Positions 38,300-42,302 of a stretch of DNA of 42,302 nucleotides are shown one piece after another. Below the pieces are notes generated by a model that made no database searches, was not told the origin of the DNA, and saw only the letters and a program-made list of their open reading frames with translations. How positions within the stretch are numbered: position 1 is the first letter of the stretch; each line of letters starts with the position of its first letter. Position numbers and translations under genes: made by a program. The stretch comes from a virus: IMG/VR virus record IMGVR_UViG_3300033153_005813, positions 1-42,302 of that record; one strand, written 5' to 3'.

Positions 38300-39581
38300 C
38301 GCTATCCTCCTGGGAATCGGTACCAAGCAACGCCTCCAGGACTGGCATAATCGAAAATGATGCGGTGTTGGTGCCTCGTGATTTCTGGAGTGTCCGCGCC
38401 CTATCCCTCCTTGCCCTATCCTCTGCGGCGGTGGCTTCGAGGGCTGATAGGCGCTTTTCGAGCACCCCGACGTAGTCCAGCAGGATGGATACCCTGACGT
38501 GTTGCGCTGGTTCAAGGCGGGCCCTTTCAAGTGGTGGTTTGCATTCCGGCATCTCGGGGGAGTCCAATCGAGCGGCCATCGCCCTGACCTCTGCGTCCAT
38601 AGGGGAGTCGGACCAGCCGTACCGCGCTGCATTGTGCCGCTTACATGCTGCTAGGTAGCGAGCGCGGAGGTCGGTATTTTCCCCCTCCAACTCCCGGACC
38701 CTATCCCGCAGGGAATCGCATTCGTTCTCAGCCGTTGCTGCCCTTGCGCCCAATTCCCGATACCCGTTGAGTTTGTTATCTGCGGCATGGTCAACCATAT
38801 ATTGGTAGTTTTCCTCCGCCTCGTCCTTTGCCTTGATCGCGGCGTCACATTCGTCCCCCAATTGCCGGATGTCCTCTGCTGCTTCATCGACCTCGGTATC
38901 TGCTCGGGCGATAGCGGCGTCGCGTTCGGTGCGGGTTCGAGCGAGCTTATCGGCACATTCCCGCTCGACGGCTAGCCGCGACTTCGCGCCCTCTGCTAGG
39001 GTGGCCATCTGACGAGCGATCGTATCCTCTAGCGCCCGGACAGTAGCGGCGGGGTCGCAGTCGGAGCAGTCGTTGTGCAGTTGCTTGATTTCCTGGACCG
39101 CGATCTTCGCAAGGTGTGCCTGTGTTCCGCCCGCTAACCCGCATGCACCAAGCACCGACGACAGACTCTCCCGCACCCTCTCCAACTCCTGCTCGGCTGA
39201 CTCGGCGCGGGACTTCCACGCATCACGCATCTCGGCAAGACAGTGGGGGCAATCCGGGCCGTCTGCCAGATCGCGCCCGCAGAAATTGCACTCTCGCTCC
39301 TGCGGTGGGGGTGCGCCGTTCACGGGGACCTTGTACCTCTGGTGCGTGCTGTGATTGTACGGGGGCGGGGCTGTATGGACGCTAAGATCGTCGTCGTTAT
39401 CTGTCCACGCCCGGGGCACCTTGACCCACACCTCCGCTACCCCCGCCCCCTCGGCTGCGATGGCGGATAGGCGGGAGGCCCAGCCGTCAATAAACTGAGC
39501 GCGGCGGTCATCACCGCCGACGTGCATTCCTTTTGCAAAACTCTCCATCTCCGCCACGACTGCCGTTAGTTTGTCTTTCAT
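38292..39581 (-). CDS. Large coiled-coil protein with CxxC zinc motif
   Basis: A 429-aa protein. CNFCGRDL and CPHCLAEM near 98-118 form a zinc-finger-like group. Long coiled coils cover about 120-320, with Ala/Glu/Arg heptads, and the C-terminus is helical. CSDCD near 172 adds a second Cys pair. A structural or adaptor role in the early cluster is possible. GGAGGGAACG precedes the ATG. Confidence 0.65.
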   Translation of the reverse strand: MKDKLTAVVAEMESFAKGMHVGGDDRRAQFIDGWASRLSAIAAEGAGVAEVWVKVPRAWTDNDDDLSVHTAPPPYNHSTHQRYKVPVNGAPPPQERECNFCGRDLADGPDCPHCLAEMRDAWKSRAESAEQELERVRESLSSVLGACGLAGGTQAHLAKIAVQEIKQLHNDCSDCDPAATVRALEDTIARQMATLAEGAKSRLAVERECADKLARTRTERDAAIARADTEVDEAAEDIRQLGDECDAAIKAKDEAEENYQYMVDHAADNKLNGYRELGARAATAENECDSLRDRVRELEGENTDLRARYLAACKRHNAARYGWSDSPMDAEVRAMAARLDSPEMPECKPPLERARLEPAQHVRVSILLDYVGVLEKRLSALEATAAEDRARRDRARTLQKSRGTNTASFSIMPVLEALLGTDSQEDSDD

Positions 39582-39591
39582 CGTTCCCTCC

Positions 39592-39912
39592 TTATCGCTT
39601 CAAACACTCGTCCATAAATTCTGATGCCAACATCACCACCACCGGCACGGTCCTGTCCCTCTTGAGATACAGCAGAATCGGGCGCCCATCATTGGCGACC
39701 TTGCGGTCGTAAATCGCTTGCTGGAGTGCTGCCCAGAGTCCTATGGATTTGCCTGATTTTACTTCTACCCAAAACGGCGTTCCGTCGACATCGGGCTGCA
39801 TTGCCCCGGCGGCTTGGTTTGCACTGCGGCGGGCGTCTGGATAGATCGGTTTGATCCAGTTCGCTGCATCGCGCTCGTTTACTGCACCTTTTCTGCGTTG
39901 CATTTTTCCCAT
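39592..39912 (-). CDS. Hjc-like Holliday junction resolvase / PD-(D/E)XK nuclease
   Basis: A 106-aa nuclease. Motifs are KGAVNERD (Glu13), PDVDG (Asp41) and WVEVKSGK (Glu50, Lys52), the E...D...ExK layout of archaeal-type Hjc and related phage resolvases. It would cut branched DNA before packaging or during recombination. It may also act as a general endonuclease. Length fits the family. Confidence 0.75.
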   Translation of the reverse strand: MGKMQRRKGAVNERDAANWIKPIYPDARRSANQAAGAMQPDVDGTPFWVEVKSGKSIGLWAALQQAIYDRKVANDGRPILLYLKRDRTVPVVVMLASEFMDECLKR

Positions 39913-39955
39913 TATCCCAACACCTCGTCAGGAGTAACCACTGATTTGGGTAGTG

Positions 39956-40111
39956 TCATCGTCGCACCCTCTTAGCCCCCGCACACCCACACACAGGCAC
40001 GCAGATCACATTCCGATAGTCCGCCGCCCATTCGAGGCGCCAGGGCTTACCACACCTAGCGCATACCCAGATAACGCTATCGGCGTTGTTTTTGACGTGT
40101 CGGGATTTCAT
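39956..40111 (-). CDS. Small zinc-finger protein
   Basis: A 51-aa protein with CARC, CVPVCGC and several basic residues at both ends. ATG at 40111 overlaps the upstream stop as ATGA, with AAAGGA about 9 nt before. A start three residues earlier (40120) is possible. Nothing else is seen in the 43-nt gap before the nuclease gene. Confidence 0.55.
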   Translation of the reverse strand: MKSRHVKNNADSVIWVCARCGKPWRLEWAADYRNVICVPVCGCAGAKRVRR

Positions 40112-40728
40112 TTTGTGCATCCTTTGGCTATCTCTATCAGTAGGTCTCGGAATGGGACGGGGGTTGATAGGCGTTCGAGTGCCGATAACCGGCTGCGTGG
40201 TTTGATACCGGCTGCCCTTGCCGCCCGAGCATCCTCTGTGCTGTGAAATCCCTCGTCTAGCCGTTCCTTGCCCTCTGCTTTGCCCCAAATCAATGACGGC
40301 AAATCACAGCAACCTACGACATACAACCACGTCGCCTTACGGGCTCGGTGGCCGTAGTGTCCCTGCTCGACACAGCATGTCCATCCCATCCAGTCCCCAG
40401 CTGCCACCCACGGGCCGCCCTTCGGTGGTTTCTTGAGTCCAAACCGCTCCCACGCATGGCTGGCTTCGGGGTGTTCAAGTACGCCGCCATATTCGCGCAC
40501 GGCGGCTATGGCGGCGGCAAAGCACCCATCATCGTCTCCGAGTTTGCGCCGCACCTTGGCAGATGGACCACCAAACCAGTAACGACCCCACCTCTTGCAC
40601 GGCGGGTGCGCAATCACCGGATGCGGCCCCGCATACTCGCGTGCATCCCGCTCGGGCAACCCCCACGGGTCAACGCCGTCTAACCCGTAGTAGACGCCGC
40701 CGGGATGGACGTAGAGGGCGGCGATCAC
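40108..40728 (-). CDS. PPC-motif protein, cytosine methyltransferase-like but short
   Basis: A 206-aa protein. IAHPPCKRWGRYWFGG contains the PPC of C5-cytosine methylases; other segments are EYGGVLEHPEASHAW, VEQGHYGHRARKATWL and a C-terminal TPVPFRDLLIEIAKG. This is a common phage family labelled methyltransferase. The expected SAM-binding FxGxG and ENV motifs are not visible, so catalytic activity is uncertain. GTG start overlaps the upstream stop as GTGA. Confidence 0.6.
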   Translation of the reverse strand: MIAALYVHPGGVYYGLDGVDPWGLPERDAREYAGPHPVIAHPPCKRWGRYWFGGPSAKVRRKLGDDDGCFAAAIAAVREYGGVLEHPEASHAWERFGLKKPPKGGPWVAAGDWMGWTCCVEQGHYGHRARKATWLYVVGCCDLPSLIWGKAEGKERLDEGFHSTEDARAARAAGIKPRSRLSALERLSTPVPFRDLLIEIAKGCTK

Positions 40729-40943
40729 TTCCCCACCTCCCTGGCATGCAACTGCGTCTCTACGTCAACCACCCGGGCTCTCAGTGCGTCGAGTTCGGCG
40801 GTGGCTGTTAGCAACTCGTCACAGACGAGGAGGGCACTATCGCGTAGACATTCAACGTCTGCCATTGCCATGGATTCGCCACGGGTAGCGATTGAGTCGA
40901 GCGCCCATTGTGCGCGTTGGCGGATGTGGGATTTCCAGGTCAT
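40725..40943 (-). CDS. Small helical hypothetical protein
   Basis: A 72-aa protein. Two helices (MADVECLRDSALLVCDELLTATAELDALRARV) with leucine spacing near a coiled coil. Overlaps neighbours by 4 nt on each side. Family unknown. Confidence 0.55.
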   Translation of the reverse strand: MTWKSHIRQRAQWALDSIATRGESMAMADVECLRDSALLVCDELLTATAELDALRARVVDVETQLHAREVGK

Positions 40944-41512
40944 TCAACACCCCCTCCCGGCGTCCAGATCTGCCTGAGCCGGTCAGCTTGTCGTCTGCCG
41001 TCGGCGGCGGCGTCGGCGTCGGCGTAGGCGTAGGCGGCGGCGCAGGCGTCGGCGTAGGCGTAGGCGGCGGCGCAGGCGTCGGCGTAGGCGTAGGCGGCGG
41101 CGGCGTAGGCGTAGGCGGCGGCGCAGGCGTCGGCGTAGGCGTAGGCGGCGGCGGCGTAGGCGTCGGCGGATCGCTGGGCACGCTGCAGCTCCTCCAGTGT
41201 CGCCAGTCCCCGGAGATACCGCCACGCTACCCGGACAGCCTCGACGCTGCGCGGGCCTGGCTTGCATCCGCTGCGCTTGACCCATAGGCGATATGCCCGC
41301 TCGCGCCACTCGACGGCCAGCACGCGGAGGCTGTGCTCATCTACGTCGGCGTCCAGCGCTTGTATCAGCCAGAGCATCCAGTCCGCACGATGACAGTGCT
41401 GCCATGCGTCCGCCAGCGTCCAGTCCGGGTGCTCTCGGAGCCACTCCAGGGCCTCGGGGCAGGGCGTCTCATTATATAGCCGCAGGGTGCTGATTTGGTC
41501 GTATGCGTTCAT
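40940..41512 (-). CDS. Ala/Tyr-repeat protein with conserved N-terminal domain
   Basis: A 190-aa protein. The N-terminal 110 residues (PCPEALEWLREHPDWTLADAW, HRADWMLWLI, VEAVRVAWRYL) match a widely spread but uncharacterised domain often followed by Ala-rich repeats. Residues about 115-170 are imperfect 10-residue repeats of AYADACAAAY. The ATG at 41512 has AAGGGA upstream; an ATG at 41524 is an alternative. The repeats would form a long Ala helix or a repeat stack. Confidence 0.6.
   Translation of the reverse strand: MNAYDQISTLRLYNETPCPEALEWLREHPDWTLADAWQHCHRADWMLWLIQALDADVDEHSLRVLAVEWRERAYRLWVKRSGCKPGPRSVEAVRVAWRYLRGLATLEELQRAQRSADAYAAAAYAYADACAAAYAYAAAAYAYADACAAAYAYADACAAAYAYADADAAADGRRQADRLRQIWTPGGGVE
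41003..41170. repeat. 30-bp tandem repeats encoding AYADACAAAY units
   Basis: A GC-rich array of about five 30-bp units, built from GCGTAGGCG and GCGGCGGCG blocks, encodes the 10-residue repeats of the Ala/Tyr protein. Some units lack or swap one block, a sign of slippage or unequal recombination. Number of units probably varies between relatives. It is in frame throughout. Confidence 0.8.
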
Positions 41513-41520
41513 TGTTCCCT

Positions 41521-41787
41521 TCATTGGGCGGCCTCGTAGTCTGCGACTGCCATCCCGACCACGTCGTTTTCGAGGTAACAGCCCATGGTCATCACCGCGT
41601 CCACGACCGCCAGGGCCAGCCCGTAGTCCACGTGTAGCGCAGGGGGGCCAGACAGGCGCCACAGGCGAAGTTGTTCGGCCTGCCATAGGGCGCGCCCCCG
41701 GGTGGTAGTGTCGGCCCGCTGTGCGCGGCGTAGCTCGGCGCATAGGATGGCGTCCTTGTCGGGTGGGCGGTTGGATGGGTTGGTCAT
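41521..41787 (-). CDS. Hypothetical protein
   Basis: An 88-aa protein. Helical N-terminus, then a hydrophobic segment YGLALAVVDAVMTMGCYL. ATG at 41787 with GGAGG 7 nt upstream overlaps the upstream stop as ATGA. Family unknown. Confidence 0.6.
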   Translation of the reverse strand: MTNPSNRPPDKDAILCAELRRAQRADTTTRGRALWQAEQLRLWRLSGPPALHVDYGLALAVVDAVMTMGCYLENDVVGMAVADYEAAQ

Positions 41788-42101
41788 GGGGATGCCTCCT
41801 CCAAATCCCGCGTGTACCACGGCGTGTATTGCTGCTCGGTCTTTCGTACGTGACGCTCCATGCCCTCAGGGCACGGATGCGCGTTGAAACCGATTCCGCC
41901 GTTGTGGCCCTCTGGAAAAATAGTGTGCTCGCAGTCGCCGCATAGGGGCGCCCCACACACAAACTGCCCAGTTTCGTCGCAGCTGCGCGTTGCTGGGGCC
42001 CCGCAGGACTCACACACCAAATCGGCGTGCTTCTCACATGGGGCGGTGTTTTTGCATGGACCGATCCACGCCTGGTTAAATCCGCACGCTAATTCCGTCA
42101 T
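41784..42101 (-). CDS. Cys/His-rich zinc-binding protein
   Basis: A 105-aa protein with many metal-binding residues: CGFNQAWIGPCKN, CEKH, CESCG, a further CxxxxxC and CGDCEH, spread over residues 6-65. The pattern resembles a double treble-clef or B-box-like module. ATG at 42101 with GGAGGGAACG upstream overlaps the helicase-loader stop as ATGA. Function unknown. Confidence 0.6.
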   Translation of the reverse strand: MTELACGFNQAWIGPCKNTAPCEKHADLVCESCGAPATRSCDETGQFVCGAPLCGDCEHTIFPEGHNGGIGFNAHPCPEGMERHVRKTEQQYTPWYTRDLEEASP

Positions 42102-42302
42102 GTTCGTTCCCTCCTGGTGATGTCCTTGTTGTCCGAAGTGAGGCGCACGGGAAAGCGGCGCTTCACATCCAGCCCTAGCAGTTTCGCCATCGCCTTCGCG
42201 GAAATTGTTCCCGCGGCTATCGTCGTCAACTTCTGCTCGTAGCGAAAGGCGATCAGGTCCACAACGGGACCGACCGACCACCCCGCTACGGCTTTGCCCG
42301 AG
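42098..42302 (-). CDS. DnaC-like helicase loader ATPase, C-terminal part (enters from window end)
   Basis: An open frame from 42301 to a TGA at 42098-42100 gives 67 residues with no start in the window. VVDLIAFRYEQKLTTIAAG and LLGLDVKRRF match the region after Walker B in DnaC-like loaders, including the sensor-I type threonine and the arginine finger. It fits the truncated ATPase at 1-564 as the missing half. Direct end-to-end joining would be 2 nt out of frame, so a few bases are missing or the join is imperfect. Confidence 0.7.
   Translation of the reverse strand, partial: SGKAVAGWSVGPVVDLIAFRYEQKLTTIAAGTISAKAMAKLLGLDVKRRFPVRLTSDNKDITRRERT

Noticed and set aside
41003-41170. Tandem repeats taken as a possible CRISPR array
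   Set aside because: The units are contiguous without unique spacers and encode in-frame protein repeats.

Overview
The window looks like an almost complete genome of a tailed, contractile-tail (myovirus-type) bacteriophage of a GC-rich bacterium. It carries terminase, portal, capsid, tail sheath, tail tube, tape-measure and Mu-like baseplate genes, a lysis region and a phage-type replication/recombination set. I see no integrase, transposase or clear CI-type repressor, no DNA polymerase and no replicative helicase. The two ends hold the two halves of one DnaC-like ATPase gene: the N-terminal half reads off position 1 and the C-terminal half enters at 42,302. The sequence is therefore probably a circularly permuted genome opened inside that gene, with a few bases missing at the join. 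The host cannot be named from the sequence.

Layout. (1) 42.3-37.9 kb, minus strand, running through the join into 1-7.9 kb: early genes. These include many small zinc-finger proteins, a Hjc-like nuclease, a PPC-motif protein, an Ala/Tyr repeat protein, the DnaC-like helicase loader, a Phg_2220_C replication protein, an XF1762 GNAT-like protein, a Dam methylase, a DUF669 ssDNA-binding-like protein, a Sak4-type RecA-fold ATPase, a RecB/Cas4-type nuclease and a ribbon-helix-helix protein. (2) A boundary near 7.9-8.03 kb has a minus-strand promoter candidate and a minus-strand rho-independent terminator. (3) 28.7-8.03 kb, minus strand: late genes in the order scaffold, capsid, connectors, sheath, tube, chaperones, tape measure, baseplate (Mu gp43-48 equivalents), fibres, then a lysis/cell-wall region with a lipoprotein, small membrane proteins, a DUF1906 glycosidase-like enzyme and a lytic transglycosylase. 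(4) 28.9-32.9 kb, plus strand: an oppositely oriented cargo block inserted between the minor head gene and the scaffold gene. It encodes an RHH-like protein followed by a terminator/attenuator, a small membrane protein, an SspB-like ClpXP-adaptor homologue, three unusual tRNA-like genes separated by strongly folded spacers, and a GroES-like co-chaperonin. (5) 37.7-32.9 kb, minus strand: TerS, TerL, portal and MuF-type minor head protein.

How the genes fit together. Most genes overlap by ATGA, GTGA, TTGA or TAATG, so translation is probably coupled over long operons. Having a helicase loader but no polymerase suggests the phage takes over the host replisome. Sak4, the DUF669 protein and the RecB-like nuclease form a recombination set. 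The plus-strand block joins a possible proteolysis adaptor and a co-chaperonin with structured RNAs and is the most unusual part of the window. Other notable points are a -1-frame tail-chaperone extension without a canonical slippery heptamer, very small uncatalogued membrane and repeat peptides in the lysis region, and four helically phased GACAAT repeats in front of the packaging operon.
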